Origin: Paracoccus alkanivorans
Lineage (GTDB): Bacteria; Pseudomonadota; Alphaproteobacteria; Rhodobacterales; Rhodobacteraceae
Reading direction: 5' to 3'
Assembly: GCF_003697785.1 (NCBI RefSeq)
Contig: NZ_QOKZ01000004.1
Span: 186,001-250,000 of the forward strand
Length of the DNA: 64,000 bases
Shown here one piece after another: positions 1-9,372 of the stretch. The position numbers and the translations under genes are program-made. Below the pieces are notes generated by a model. That model made no database searches, was not told the origin of the DNA, and was given only the letters and a program-made list of their open reading frames with translations. Every line of letters starts with the position of its first letter. Position 1 is the stretch's first letter.

Positions 1-3
1 AAG

Positions 4-795
4 ATGCGCTTAGCATATCTGCTTGCAGTGGCGGCTTTTGGTCTGTCCGCCTGCGGTTCCAGTCAGACACCGATAAATCTTGGCGGCGCGGATGTGCCCG
101 CAATCTATGAAGCCCGCACCGATACCGGCCCCAACGGCGAGTCGATAGAGATCCCCGCGGTGCGCGCGGCCTATCTGAATGAGCGCAACCAGCGCCAGCG
201 CGTCCCCTATAACGGTCCCGAGGCACCCGGAACCATCGTGGTCGATCCCTATGCCCGGGTGCTTTACCACGTGCTCGAAAATGGCGAGGCAATGCGCTTT
301 GGTATTGCCGTAGGTCGTGCCGGCAAGGGCTTCAGCGGCGACGGGGTTATCTCGGTCAAGAAGCAATGGCCAAGCTGGACACCCACTCAGAACATGATCC
401 GCACCGAGCCTGAGCTTTATGCGCAATTCGCTGGCGGCCTGCCGGGCGGCGTCGACAACCCGTTGGGATCGCGTGCATTGTATCTTTATCGCAATGGCCG
501 CGATACCTATTACCGTATCCACGGCACCATGGATCCCTCCTCGATCGGCAAGGCCACCTCGGCGGGCTGTATTCGCCTGTTCAACCAGGACATCATGGAC
601 CTGTTCGACGAAACCGAACTGGGCACCCGTGTCACGGTTCGCAGCCAGGCCGAAAGCCTGCGCTTCGAAGGCCCGCTGATCGAAACACCCGAGGGCTATG
701 TCATCCCCGCGCGCGAGCAGGCCCAGGCAACCGCGGTAGCGGCGGCTCCGACAACACAGCCACCACTGGTTGAAAGTGCCGTTCCAGCGCGATGA
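4..795 (+). CDS. L,D-transpeptidase (YkuD family) lipoprotein
   Basis: This 263-residue protein probably forms 3-3 cross-links in peptidoglycan or attaches proteins to it, acting in the periplasm. The N-terminus is a lipoprotein signal with lipobox LSAC near residues 14-17, so it is likely membrane-anchored. The YkuD catalytic signature is visible: an HG pair near residue 173 and SAGCIR with the nucleophilic cysteine near residue 189. A low-complexity Ala/Pro/Thr tail follows the domain. The start lies three bases into the window, so the ribosome binding site cannot be seen, but the signal peptide supports it. A strong hairpin follows the gene, which suggests that transcription ends here. Family assignment is firm; the exact substrate is unknown. 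Confidence 0.9.
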   Translation: MRLAYLLAVAAFGLSACGSSQTPINLGGADVPAIYEARTDTGPNGESIEIPAVRAAYLNERNQRQRVPYNGPEAPGTIVVDPYARVLYHVLENGEAMRFGIAVGRAGKGFSGDGVISVKKQWPSWTPTQNMIRTEPELYAQFAGGLPGGVDNPLGSRALYLYRNGRDTYYRIHGTMDPSSIGKATSAGCIRLFNQDIMDLFDETELGTRVTVRSQAESLRFEGPLIETPEGYVIPAREQAQATAVAAAPTTQPPLVESAVPAR

Positions 796-823
796 GCCGT
801 GCTTGGAAGCCGATGCGTTTTGC

Positions 824-851
824 TGGCCCCGATCGCTGATCGGGGCCATTT
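824..851 (+). terminator. Rho-independent terminator after the L,D-transpeptidase
   Basis: A perfect 11-bp stem (TGGCCCCGATC at 824-834 with GATCGGGGCCA at 838-848) has a 3-base loop and is followed by a short T run. It begins 28 bases after the stop codon. Confidence 0.75.
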
Positions 852-923
852 CAATTGCAAATTTCCGCGCGCTAACGCAATCTGCGCGGAAAACATATCC
901 ATAAGCCTCCACGAGGAAGCGCA

Positions 924-1694
924 ATGCCTAACTATATGAAACTCGAACAGGACATTCTGCCCGCCAAAGAGCAATCGCTGGCCACGGCCAGCAGGCAGCC
1001 GGCCATTGCTGCATTGGACGCGCCAGGTCTGATACGGCTTATCGATGATCTCACGAAAGCGCTCGCAACCGCCGGCGAGCCCGGCAAGGATGGCAAGGTG
1101 ACGCGCGCCGACCTGCTGGCCACCGCCCTGCGCCGGGCCATGAACGAGCGACGCCGACGCGGCCTGACAGCCGAGGGTAAGCCAAGGGGCGGCACAGGCA
1201 CCAAATCCGCCACGGCAAAACCCGCGAGCACCTCGCGAACCTCCCCCGCCAAGGCAAAAACCGTCACGCGCCGCGAAACGCGCAAGCCCGCCGGTCGCAA
1301 GACCTCCGAAACACGTAAACCCGATCAGAGAACAGGTTCGCGTCGGATCGCCAAGCTTCCCGCAAAGCCTGCCCCGCTCAAACCAGCCATCCGGCCCGAA
1401 CCGGCAGCAGCAGTCGTTGCGCCGTCGCCGATAGCGGCCCCCAAGGCCGAAGCGGTTTCGTCCGGTTCCGAAGCCTTACCCGTGGACACCGCCAAGGCCG
1501 CGAAGAAAGCTGCGAAGAAAGCCGCCCTGAAAGTCGCGAAACAGGCAGAAAAAGAGCTTAAGAAAGCTGCCAGGAAAGCCGAAAAGGAAGCTGAGCGCGC
1601 CGCCCGGAAGGCAGCGAAGAAGGTCGCGCGAAAGGCAGCTATCAAGGCCCCCGACTCCAAGGAAAAAGCCAAGAAATCCGGCAAGAAAAAATGA
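924..1694 (+). CDS. Histone-H1-like Lys/Ala-rich protein
   Basis: I do not recognise a named family over the first ~85 residues, which are mostly helical in composition and end in the basic stretch MNERRRRG. From about residue 90 the protein is low complexity: first Thr/Pro/Lys/Arg-rich, then from about residue 190 an almost uninterrupted series of AAKKA and AARKA units ending in SGKKK. That composition is typical of bacterial histone-H1-like tails, which bind DNA non-specifically in known cases; a nucleoid or nucleic-acid role here is inference. The start has a GAGGAAG ribosome binding site. It stands alone between two envelope genes. The repetitive codons (near-identical GCGAAGAAAGC units around 1498-1520) could make tail length vary between strains. 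Confidence 0.6.
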   Translation: MPNYMKLEQDILPAKEQSLATASRQPAIAALDAPGLIRLIDDLTKALATAGEPGKDGKVTRADLLATALRRAMNERRRRGLTAEGKPRGGTGTKSATAKPASTSRTSPAKAKTVTRRETRKPAGRKTSETRKPDQRTGSRRIAKLPAKPAPLKPAIRPEPAAAVVAPSPIAAPKAEAVSSGSEALPVDTAKAAKKAAKKAALKVAKQAEKELKKAARKAEKEAERAARKAAKKVARKAAIKAPDSKEKAKKSGKKK

Positions 1695-1734
1695 TCCCTG
1701 GCTTTCGAACACCACCGGGATCCCTTGCCTGAAG

Positions 1735-2655
1735 ATGCGCCATTTCACGTTTCTTATTGCGATCCTGCTCATTATCTCCGGCCAGGCCCTCGCCCGGCCT
1801 GCCGTGGACGCCGTGCAAGGCCGCCCGCCTGCCGAGACGGGCGAAGAAACGCGCTGCTCGGATGACGGGCGCGATTGCGTCCGGCTGGAACATTATGCAA
1901 GCGATGTCTGCCGGCTGATCGAGCGCAATGCCTCGGAACATGAACTCGACCCGAATTTCCTCGCACGCCTGCTATGGAAGGAAAGCCGCTTCGAACCCGG
2001 CGCGATCAGCCCCGCAGGCGCATTGGGGATCGCACAATTCATGCCGGGAACCGCCGATCTTTATGATCTCGACGATCCGTTCAATCCGGCACAGGCCATC
2101 CGCAAGGCGGCGTGGTATCTTGACTATCTGCGCGACAGTTTCGGCAATATCGGGCTGGCCGCCATCGCATATAACGGCGGCGAAAACCGTGCTGCCCGGT
2201 TTATCGCCAAACAGACCACCCTGCCCTATGAAACGCTGGATTACGTCGAGGCCATCACCGGCTACAGCGCCCTGCGCTGGCGCGACAACCCGCCCGGGGA
2301 CGATGACCTGAAGCTCGCCCTGAATTCCGAGCCGGAGTTCCGCTCCGCCTGCGAGAAGATGGCGGGTGATCGCAGCCTGCGCGAGTTCATCATCCAGCCG
2401 CGCGTTTTTCCGTGGGGTGTGATCGTCGCCAGCCATCCAAGCCGATCCGGCGCAATCCAGCAGGTCAACCGCCTGAACCGCAGTCTGCATCCAATCCTCG
2501 GAGGCAAACGCGTCGGCTATGTCCGCAAGAAGCTGAGCGGCATGCCACGCACGATTTACACCGCTCAAGTCGGTTATGAAAGCCGGAGCGAAGCCGCCAG
2601 TTTCTGCCTGAAATTCAAGAAAATCGGTGGCCGCTGCATCGTGCTGAAGAATTGA
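1735..2655 (+). CDS. Lytic transglycosylase, SLT domain
   Basis: A 306-residue periplasmic muramidase-like enzyme that should cleave the MurNAc-GlcNAc bond of peptidoglycan. It has a hydrophobic signal peptide (FLIAILLIISGQALA). The SLT motifs follow: KESRF with the catalytic glutamate near residue 83, then GALGIAQFMPGTA, and later AIAYNGGENR. The last ~85 residues carry paired hydrophobic/basic strands (YTAQVGYESRSEA, GRCIVL) that look like a SPOR-type peptidoglycan-binding fold; this part is inference. It begins only 40 bases after the H1-like gene and may share its transcript. Enzyme class is certain; which transglycosylase subfamily is not. Confidence 0.9.
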   Translation: MRHFTFLIAILLIISGQALARPAVDAVQGRPPAETGEETRCSDDGRDCVRLEHYASDVCRLIERNASEHELDPNFLARLLWKESRFEPGAISPAGALGIAQFMPGTADLYDLDDPFNPAQAIRKAAWYLDYLRDSFGNIGLAAIAYNGGENRAARFIAKQTTLPYETLDYVEAITGYSALRWRDNPPGDDDLKLALNSEPEFRSACEKMAGDRSLREFIIQPRVFPWGVIVASHPSRSGAIQQVNRLNRSLHPILGGKRVGYVRKKLSGMPRTIYTAQVGYESRSEAASFCLKFKKIGGRCIVLKN

Positions 2656-2675
2656 TGCCGGGATAGTTCGGGCAT

Positions 2676-2894
2676 TCACGGCTCGCAGGCGATACCATCG
2701 CCGTCCTGATCCAGTCTGTATTCATCCGGTCCGACGACGCGGACTGGCCCCTGAACATATTCAGGGCCGTTTCCGCTGCCGCTGGCACAATCCACATCGC
2801 TGGCGATCGGAACACACACTCCGTCGTAATTGGGATGACAATCCTGAGCGATAGCAGGACCCGCAAATAAAGCCATGAAAACCAGAAACCGCAT
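2676..2894 (-). CDS. Small secreted excalibur calcium-binding domain protein
   Basis: A 72-residue protein with a signal peptide (MRFLVFMALFAGPAIAQ) and a C-terminal excalibur motif, LDQDGDGIACEP, in which DxDxDG is the calcium-binding loop and the adjacent cysteine is conserved. Four cysteines in the mature part suggest disulfides, fitting a periplasmic location. It is convergent with the transglycosylase, 20 bases away. Excalibur domains are often attached to nucleases or surface proteins; here the domain stands alone, so its job is unknown. Confidence 0.75.
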   Translation of the reverse strand: MRFLVFMALFAGPAIAQDCHPNYDGVCVPIASDVDCASGSGNGPEYVQGPVRVVGPDEYRLDQDGDGIACEP

Positions 2895-2960
2895 TAACCT
2901 TCTCCCTTCCCGGTAAATGCGGCAATCATCCTGCTCTTGGCAAGAGCCGGTTTGCCCATC

Positions 2961-5168
2961 CTACAGGAAACTCTGTGGATCGATATCCACGGCCAGTCGC
3001 AGATTGGTCGGCGGCTTGTGCGGTGCCAGCCAGTCGGCGATCGCCGCCTGCAGCGGGGCCTGGCGCGGTGCATGGATCAACATCCGCATCCGCTGACGCC
3101 CCCTGACCCGGGCGATGGGCGCCGGTGCAGGCCCCCATAATTCGGCACCGGCCTCGCGCAATATTTCCGCGTTTTCCGCCAGTTTCCGCGCGAACCCTGC
3201 GACCGTGGCAAGGTCGGGATGCGACAGGATGATCCCTGCCAGCCGTCCGAAAGGAGGCATCCCGGCCGCCTGCCGCCCCGCCGCCTCGGCATCCCAGAAG
3301 GCCTCGTCCTCGCCCGACAGAATCGCCCGGATGACCGCGTGATCGGGCTGATGCGTTTGTAGCATCGCCACACCCGGCGTCTGCCCGGATTGCCGCCCCG
3401 CGCGCCCTGCCACCTGCCGCATCAGTTGAAAGGACCGCTCCGCCGCCCGCAGGTCGGCGCCCTGCAGCCCCAGATCCGCGTCGATCACACCAACCAGCGT
3501 AAGCCTTGGAAAATTGTGCCCTTTGGCGACGATCTGTGTGCCGATGATGATATCCGTATCGCCCTCGGCAATCGCCGCGATGGTCTCTTTCAGCGCCCGC
3601 GCCGAATGGAACAGGTCCGAGGAAAGCACCGTCGCCTTCGCATCGGGAAACCGTTCCGCGACCTCTTCAGCGATGCGTTCGACACCGGGTCCTATAGGCG
3701 CCAGCTTGCCCTCGACCCCGCAGGACGGGCAGGCCGTGGGGATCACCCGAGTCTCGCCGCATTGATGGCAGACAAGCCGGTTCTGGAAACGGTGTTCGAC
3801 CATTCGCGCATCGCATTGATGACAGCCGATCTGCTCGCCACAGGCCCGGCAAACCGTCACCGGCGCAAACCCCCTGCGGTTCAGAAACAGCAGGGATTGC
3901 TGGCCCTGCGCCAACCGTGCCTCGACCGCTTCTGCAAGGGTCGGCGAAATCCAGCGCCCCGACGGCATGTCTTCGGCACGCAGGTCGATGGCGGTCATGT
4001 CGGGCAGTTCCGCCTCGCCATAGCGCGAGCGCAAATCCAGCCGCCGGTATTTCCCGCTGCCCGCATTCACCCAGCTTTCAAGGCTTGGCGTGGCCGAGGC
4101 CAGCACCACCTGGGCCTTGCAAATCGAGGCCCGCAGCACCGCCATGTCGCGAGCATTGTAGTAAACCACGTCCTCCTGCTTGTAGCTGCCGTCATGTTCC
4201 TCATCGACGACGATCAGCCCAAGATCGCGGAATGGCAGGAACAGCGCCGAACGCGCGCCAACCACCAGCCCGACCTCTCCTCGCCCGGCCATATGCCACA
4301 GGCGGCGGCGTTCGGTGCGGGTGATGCCGCTATGCCATTCCCCGGGACGCGCGCCGAAACGCGCCTCGACACGTTCCAGGAACTCGGCCGAAAGCGCAAT
4401 CTCCGGCAGCAGAACAAGCGCCTGCCGCCCCTGCGCCAGACATTCGGCGACGGCCTCCAGATAGACCTCGGTCTTGCCTGAGCCGGTGACGCCGCGCAGC
4501 AGCGTTGTGCCGTAGCCGCCTTCGCGGATCGCGCCACGCAGGCTGTCGGCGGCGGCCTGCTGATCCTCGGCAAGCGATTTTCCGGGCAGCGATGGATCGA
4601 GACGCGGATAGGGCAGGTCACGCGGCGCCTCGATCTCTGCCAGAGTGCCTTGCGCAACCAGTCCCTTGACTACCGATGTCCCGACCCCGGCCAGTTGCGC
4701 AAGCTCGGACGGCGCAAAACTGGCCCCGCCGTGATCGGCCATGACCTGCAGAACGCGCGAGCGCGCCTCTGTCATCCGATCCGGGGGCTCGCCGGCGGGC
4801 ACGATGACACGGCGGGCGGCAGGCGGCTGGTCCAGATCCGGCGCGCGCGTGGCCATGCGCAGCATCAGTGGCGGCGGAGTCAGGGTGTAATCGGCGGCAC
4901 GGATCAGGAAATCGATAAAGCCGGGCTGGAACGGCTCGGCCTCCAGCGCCTTGCCGGCCGGGCGCAGCTTGGCGGGATCGAAATCACCGGTTCCCTCGCC
5001 CCAGACCAGTCCCAGCACCCGGCGCGGCCCAAGGGGCACGCGCACGAGCTGCCCCTGCCTGACGCCACCCTCGGGCGCAAGATAATCCAGCACGCCCACG
5101 GGTTCGGTCGTCAGCACGGCAATCCGGCTGCGCGGGGGGAAATGGGCTGGTGGGCTTTCATCGTTCAT
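2961..5168 (-). CDS. priA: Primosomal protein N' (PriA helicase)
   Basis: PriA is the 3'-to-5' DNA helicase that recognises stalled forks and reloads the replisome. The sequence shows the N-terminal DNA-binding region (about residues 15-110), Walker [14 protein letters not shown], the DEEH box in [14 protein letters not shown], and the zinc module between the helicase lobes with pairs [18 protein letters not shown] and CPSCG. The C-terminal helicase motif [12 protein letters not shown] is intact. I chose ATG 5168 ([10 protein letters not shown]); an upstream in-frame ATG at 5204 adds 12 residues unlike the family. The 735-residue length is normal. It is divergent from the transaldolase gene. 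Confidence 0.96.
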   Translation of the reverse strand: MNDESPPAHFPPRSRIAVLTTEPVGVLDYLAPEGGVRQGQLVRVPLGPRRVLGLVWGEGTGDFDPAKLRPAGKALEAEPFQPGFIDFLIRAADYTLTPPPLMLRMATRAPDLDQPPAARRVIVPAGEPPDRMTEARSRVLQVMADHGGASFAPSELAQLAGVGTSVVKGLVAQGTLAEIEAPRDLPYPRLDPSLPGKSLAEDQQAAADSLRGAIREGGYGTTLLRGVTGSGKTEVYLEAVAECLAQGRQALVLLPEIALSAEFLERVEARFGARPGEWHSGITRTERRRLWHMAGRGEVGLVVGARSALFLPFRDLGLIVVDEEHDGSYKQEDVVYYNARDMAVLRASICKAQVVLASATPSLESWVNAGSGKYRRLDLRSRYGEAELPDMTAIDLRAEDMPSGRWISPTLAEAVEARLAQGQQSLLFLNRRGFAPVTVCRACGEQIGCHQCDARMVEHRFQNRLVCHQCGETRVIPTACPSCGVEGKLAPIGPGVERIAEEVAERFPDAKATVLSSDLFHSARALKETIAAIAEGDTDIIIGTQIVAKGHNFPRLTLVGVIDADLGLQGADLRAAERSFQLMRQVAGRAGRQSGQTPGVAMLQTHQPDHAVIRAILSGEDEAFWDAEAAGRQAAGMPPFGRLAGIILSHPDLATVAGFARKLAENAEILREAGAELWGPAPAPIARVRGRQRMRMLIHAPRQAPLQAAIADWLAPHKPPTNLRLAVDIDPQSFL

Positions 5169-5289
5169 TGCGCAGATAAAGCCGACCTGCCGGGCAGGTT
5201 GCAAGTCCGCGCATCATGGGTTGTCCCTCTTTCCGACGGACCCCATCTGGAGTATGACGCTCACGAACCGCCACAAAGGGAGCCGGACC

Positions 5290-5943
5290 ATGAAATTCTT
5301 TGTCGATACCGCAGATGTTGCCGCTATCAGGGAGCTCAATGATCTGGGCATGGTGGACGGTGTCACGACCAATCCGTCATTGATCCTGAAAGCCGGGCGC
5401 GACATCACCGAAGTCACCCGCGAAATCTGCGAGATGGTGGACGGCCCGGTCAGCGCCGAGGTCGTGGCCGAGAAGGCCGATGACATGATCCGCGAAGGCA
5501 AGACACTTGCCAAGATCGCCGACAATATCGCCGTGAAGGTGCCGTTGACCTGGGACGGGCTGAAAGCCTGCCGCGCGCTGTCGGACGACGGCCACATGGT
5601 CAATGTCACCCTGTGCTTCTCGCCTGCGCAGGCGATTCTGGCGGCGAAGGCCGGTGCGACCTTCATCAGCCCCTTCATCGGCCGGTTGGACGACATCCAT
5701 CTGGACGGGGTCGAACTGATTGCCGATATCCGGGAAATCTACGACAATTACGGCTACGAGACGCAGATCCTCGCGGCCTCGATCCGTTCGGTCAACCATA
5801 TCATCGAGGTTGGCAAGATCGGCACCGATGTCATCACCGCACCGCCCGCCGTCATCAAGTCGATGGCGAACCATGTCTTGACCGACAAGGGCCTGGCGCA
5901 GTTCAATGCCGATTGGGAAAAGACCGGTCAGAAAATCGGCTGA
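5290..5943 (+). CDS. Transaldolase, FSA/TalC type
   Basis: A 217-residue class I aldolase of the small transaldolase family (fructose-6-phosphate aldolase / TalC type), acting in the non-oxidative pentose phosphate pathway. It starts [16 protein letters not shown], the family's hallmark N-terminus, and has GVTTNPSLI and the Schiff-base lysine in [15 protein letters not shown]. Near-complete barrel motifs such as [11 protein letters not shown] and [12 protein letters not shown] are present. The start at 5290 is chosen because homologues begin there and AAAGGGAG lies just upstream; the frame is open to 5221. Length alone does not separate transaldolase from F6P aldolase activity. Confidence 0.92.
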   Translation: MKFFVDTADVAAIRELNDLGMVDGVTTNPSLILKAGRDITEVTREICEMVDGPVSAEVVAEKADDMIREGKTLAKIADNIAVKVPLTWDGLKACRALSDDGHMVNVTLCFSPAQAILAAKAGATFISPFIGRLDDIHLDGVELIADIREIYDNYGYETQILAASIRSVNHIIEVGKIGTDVITAPPAVIKSMANHVLTDKGLAQFNADWEKTGQKIG

Positions 5944-5971
5944 GAGCGGCATGACATCGAAAGGGGCAGGA

Positions 5972-6655
5972 ATGACGTTGGAACTCGATCAGGAGATTCG
6001 AGACAAGCTTCTGGCCGATCCCGGCGTCATCCTCGCCGACCGCGACCTGATGCGGGCGCTTGTCGATGCGCGCGAGGCCGAGATCGGCGACAATGTCATC
6101 GACATCCGCGGCCGCGCAATGGAGGCGCTGGAGACCCGGCTCGACCGGCTTGAGGCGCAGCATGAAAGCGTCATCGCCACGGCCTATGACAACCAGTCGG
6201 GAACTGCGGTGGTGCACCGGGCGGTGATCGGCCTGCTCGAGGCCGCCGATCTGGAGGAATTCATCGACAGCCTTCAGACCGAGATCGCGCCGCTTCTGCG
6301 GATCGAGACGCTGCGGCTGGTGGTCGAGGAAACTCCTGCCATTCCGGGCCTGCCCGAGGATGTGATCGTCACGCCCGAAGGCAGTATTGACCAGATCATC
6401 GCAGCAGGCCGCCGCGCGCCCCGTGGTGACGACATCGTCCTGCGTGCCGCCGAGCCGATCACAAAGCCGGCCCATGCCCGCGATGTCGCCTCGGAGGCGC
6501 TCCTGCCTCTTGACCTGGGGGCCAAGCGCCCAAAGGCGGTGCTGCTGATGGGCAGCGCCGACAAGTCGCGCTTCATGCCCGCCCATGGCACCGACCTGCT
6601 GCGATTCTTCGGGCAGGTGTTCCGGCTGGTGCTGATCATGCGGCTTAGGGCATGA
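5972..6655 (+). CDS. DUF484 family protein
   Basis: A 227-residue DUF484 protein, a GAF-like family of unknown biochemical role commonly encoded just before xerC in proteobacteria. The N-terminal segment (IRDKLLADPGVILADRDLMRAL) and a central helical stretch (EALETRLDRLEAQHES) are typical. ATG 5972 is preferred because AAAGGGGCAGGA lies directly upstream; ATG 5951 is an alternative adding seven residues. The stop overlaps the xerC start in ATGA, so the two are translationally coupled. A role connected with chromosome resolution is only suggested by this context. Confidence 0.85.
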   Translation: MTLELDQEIRDKLLADPGVILADRDLMRALVDAREAEIGDNVIDIRGRAMEALETRLDRLEAQHESVIATAYDNQSGTAVVHRAVIGLLEAADLEEFIDSLQTEIAPLLRIETLRLVVEETPAIPGLPEDVIVTPEGSIDQIIAAGRRAPRGDDIVLRAAEPITKPAHARDVASEALLPLDLGAKRPKAVLLMGSADKSRFMPAHGTDLLRFFGQVFRLVLIMRLRA

Positions 6656-7587
6656 CCTCGCCCGGCCCGCTGGCCCTCGCCCCCGCCATGGCGGATGCGC
6701 TGGCCCGCTGGCTGGAGATCGAGGCCGCGACCCGCGATCGCTCCGCCCACACGATCACGGCCTACCGCGCCGATCTGCTGGCCTTCCTGGGTTTCCTGAG
6801 CGGGCATCACGGCGAGGCTGCCACGCCGAAATCTCTGGCATCCCTGCGGCAGGCGGATATGCGCGCCTTCGCCGCCTCTGAACGGGCGCGGGGGCTGGGC
6901 GCGCGTTCATTGGCGCGAAGGCAATCGGCGGTGCGCAGTTTCCTGCGCTGGCTCTCGGACCGCGAGGGCTTCGACCTGTCCGCAGCACTCGCGAGCCGCA
7001 GTCCGAAATATGCTCGGTCCCTGCCCCGCCCGCTTTCACCCGATCAGGCGCAGGATGCGCTGGACATGGTTGCGGTGGGGCATGACACGCCATGGGTCTC
7101 GGCCCGCGATGTGGCGGTGATGACACTTCTCTGGGGCTGCGGGCTGCGAATTTCCGAGGCGTTGCGGTTGGATGGCCGCGACTGGCCCTTTCGCGAGGCA
7201 CTGGTGATTGCCGGCAAGGGCGGCAAGGAGCGGCATGTGCCGGTATTGCCCGTAGCACATGAAGCGGTGGCCGAATATCTGCGTCTCTGTCCCTGGCGGC
7301 AGGCCCTGGATCAGCCATTGTTCCGTGGCGTGCGCGGGGGCAGGTTGGGCCAGGACGCCATCGCCTCGGCACTGCGGCGGGCGCGGGCGGCACTGGGGCT
7401 TCCGCCCTCGGCGACTCCGCATGCGCTGCGCCATTCCTTTGCCACCCATCTGCTTGCCGCCGGGGGTGATTTGCGCACCATCCAGGAGTTGCTGGGTCAT
7501 GCCAGCCTGTCCACGACACAGGTCTATACCGGTGTGGATGATGCCCATCTGATGGCCGTCTATCGGGCCGCCCATCCGCGACGGTGA
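6652..7587 (+). CDS. xerC: Tyrosine recombinase XerC
   Basis: XerC resolves chromosome dimers at dif together with XerD. The 311-residue protein has an N-terminal SAM-like core-binding domain (about residues 10-100) and a catalytic domain with the R-H-R-H-Y set: WGCGLRISE for the first arginine, HALRHSFATH for H-xx-R, LLGHASLSTTQ for the second histidine, and tyrosine 292 in QVYTG. The ATGA overlap with the DUF484 gene matches the conserved core arrangement and argues against a phage or integron integrase. No attachment site or mobile cargo follows. XerD-type assignment is less likely given the DUF484 neighbour. Confidence 0.92.
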   Translation: MTSPGPLALAPAMADALARWLEIEAATRDRSAHTITAYRADLLAFLGFLSGHHGEAATPKSLASLRQADMRAFAASERARGLGARSLARRQSAVRSFLRWLSDREGFDLSAALASRSPKYARSLPRPLSPDQAQDALDMVAVGHDTPWVSARDVAVMTLLWGCGLRISEALRLDGRDWPFREALVIAGKGGKERHVPVLPVAHEAVAEYLRLCPWRQALDQPLFRGVRGGRLGQDAIASALRRARAALGLPPSATPHALRHSFATHLLAAGGDLRTIQELLGHASLSTTQVYTGVDDAHLMAVYRAAHPRR

Positions 7588-7635
7588 CGGCTTAACCCTG
7601 TATCAATCGTTGGATGACAGGGTTAGCGTGTTCCA

Positions 7636-8200
7636 ATGCGGGCGTGGATCGTGGCGGCAAAAACACAAACAGCAGCGTTGTTTCCCGGTATCGGAGCACT
7701 ACTCCCATCTCTCCTTGCAGCCGCTGGCATGCTTGCCCCGACCTCTTCCACCGCCTCATCCTTCGAAACCTTTGGCGATACTGCGCAGATTGTCCTGCCT
7801 CTGGCCGCTGCGTATTGCGCGGGGCATAATGATCGCCTTGCGTCATTCCTTGCAGATTACGGCAAGACCACGATTCTGGTGCATGGTTCAAAAATGGGCC
7901 TCGGAAATGCCCCGATCAACCGGCGCCCGAGCGGGGGAGACCGGGGTTTCCCCTCGGGCCATACAGCCTCGGCATTCGCGGGGGGCGGCGGAACTGTCGC
8001 GCCACTGCACCGCGACAAGCCGGACCGCACAAGGGGTCTTCTATAGCACAACCCTGCTTGTCGGGTTATCGCGAATCGATGCGAATGCCCATAACGCCGG
8101 GCAAGTAGCGGCCGGAGCCCTTGTCGGCATGACCGCCGGCTCGATGCGGTTCGGGATCAGCCTGGACAGGCTGGGGGTTCGGATCGGGATCGAATTCTGA
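7636..8200 (+). pseudogene. PAP2-family phosphatase, frameshifted
   Basis: The first frame (7636-8046) encodes a hydrophobic N-terminus and the PAP2 motif NRRPSGGDRGFPSGHTASAF, then runs into unrelated sequence and stops. The second frame, ending at 8200, encodes what should follow: GAAELSRH, then VGLSRIDANAHNAGQVAAG, the third PAP2 motif. Removing one G from the six-G run at 7980-7985 gives a continuous protein reading SAFAGAAELSRH, so a single-base insertion explains the break. The intact protein would be a membrane or periplasmic lipid-phosphate phosphatase of about 188 residues. The usual aspartate of motif 3 is glutamine here. It could be a real mutation, phase variation or a sequencing error in a homopolymer. 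YeeE ends 8 bases away, convergently. Confidence 0.8.
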
Positions 8201-8208
8201 TCCGGCAC

Positions 8209-9300
8209 TCAGCGCTGAAGCCGCACCGGGTGATGCGCGGCGGCAGCCTCGCGGTCCACGATCCGATCCGCCACCCATGCCCCGATGAAAAAGCACATGG
8301 TCGCCAGCATCAGCGGCCCGACAAAGATCGATACACCGGTGACACCCGCCCCGATCGCGCAGCCGCCTGCCAGAACGCCTCCGAATCCCATCAGCGCCCC
8401 GCCGCCGAGCGAACGCAGCATCTGCGGGACGCTGTGATAACCCTCCAATCGCAACTCCCGACCGGCCAGCGCACCGAGAAAGGCGCCGAGAAACACCCCG
8501 GGGATCAGGCCGAGGCTGAAGTCCAGCGCGAACTCGGCGGTCATCAGCGACAGCACAACCCCGGCCGAGGGTGCCGCGAAAGTCGCCGAGACGACGCCCA
8601 GAGGCTCGAAAGATACCAGAGATTGCGTATAGGTCAGCACCCATCCGATGGTGATGGCGATGCCGGTGATCATCGCAAATACACCCGCAGACAGGCCGGT
8701 GCCCGTGCGACGCGCCAGCCCAACAGCCACAAGCAGCATGGCGGCACCGACCAGCACCCCAAACAATGGTCCCGCACCGAGTTCCGCCAGCAGGTCCATG
8801 TTGCGGCCCCCTGCGGTCATCGACATCCCGTTCACCCATTGCCGCACCGGGGCGAGGAAGCCACCGATGGTGAACTGTGCGACCAGCGCAAAGACAAGCC
8901 CCGCCAGCATGCAGCGCAGATTGCCGGTGCCTGCCAGAACCAGAAGCCGCCCCGAACAGCCGCGCGCCAGCACCATGCCGATGCCAAAGATCAGGCCGCC
9001 GATGACCGCCCCGGACCAGCTTCCCGCGAAATTCATCAGTTGCGCCGTATCCGCGTCAAACAGCCCCGTCATCCGCGCCCCCTGCGCCGACAATACAGCC
9101 GCCCCGACCGCCATGAGCCAGATAGCCATGCGCGAACCGGGACGACCTCGCGCCAGTTCCACCGCCGCCGAACGCAGGCAGAAGGCAGAGCGCTGTGCCG
9201 CAAAACCGAACAATGCGCCGGTCAGCAGCCCGATCAACAATGCAGTCGTCAGATCGCCCAAACGCTCGGATATGTCGGTCAGCAATGTGGGCAGATCCAT
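8209..9300 (-). CDS. YeeE/YedE family transporter (thiosulfate/sulfur uptake)
   Basis: A 363-residue polytopic inner-membrane protein with about nine to ten hydrophobic segments. The family signatures are visible: RSAFCLRSA near residue 40, the GxGxVLARGCSGRLLVLAG loop near residue 100, and AGGCAIGAGVTG in the C-terminal half. In characterised members (TsuA) conserved cysteines in these loops pass thiosulfate across the membrane; all three cysteines are present here. I chose ATG 9300 (MDLPTLLTDISE); an upstream start at 9360 adds 20 residues not expected at the N-terminus. The P1 peptidase gene is immediately upstream on the same strand. Substrate is inferred from the family. Confidence 0.85.
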   Translation of the reverse strand: MDLPTLLTDISERLGDLTTALLIGLLTGALFGFAAQRSAFCLRSAAVELARGRPGSRMAIWLMAVGAAVLSAQGARMTGLFDADTAQLMNFAGSWSGAVIGGLIFGIGMVLARGCSGRLLVLAGTGNLRCMLAGLVFALVAQFTIGGFLAPVRQWVNGMSMTAGGRNMDLLAELGAGPLFGVLVGAAMLLVAVGLARRTGTGLSAGVFAMITGIAITIGWVLTYTQSLVSFEPLGVVSATFAAPSAGVVLSLMTAEFALDFSLGLIPGVFLGAFLGALAGRELRLEGYHSVPQMLRSLGGGALMGFGGVLAGGCAIGAGVTGVSIFVGPLMLATMCFFIGAWVADRIVDREAAAAHHPVRLQR

Positions 9301-9372
9301 GGCGGGGTTCCTCTGGCAGATAAGCGGCTGCAAAATGACCTGTTGCAGCACTGACCGCAAGAGCCGGCGGAA

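Noticed and set aside
1490..1690. AAGAAAGC-type DNA repeats as a CRISPR or tandem-repeat locus
   Set aside because: They are codons for the Lys/Ala tail of the H1-like protein, with variable unit length and no spacers.
6652..7587. XerC as an integrase of a mobile element
   Set aside because: It is ATGA-coupled to a DUF484 gene, the usual chromosomal arrangement, and there is no attachment-site repeat or cargo.
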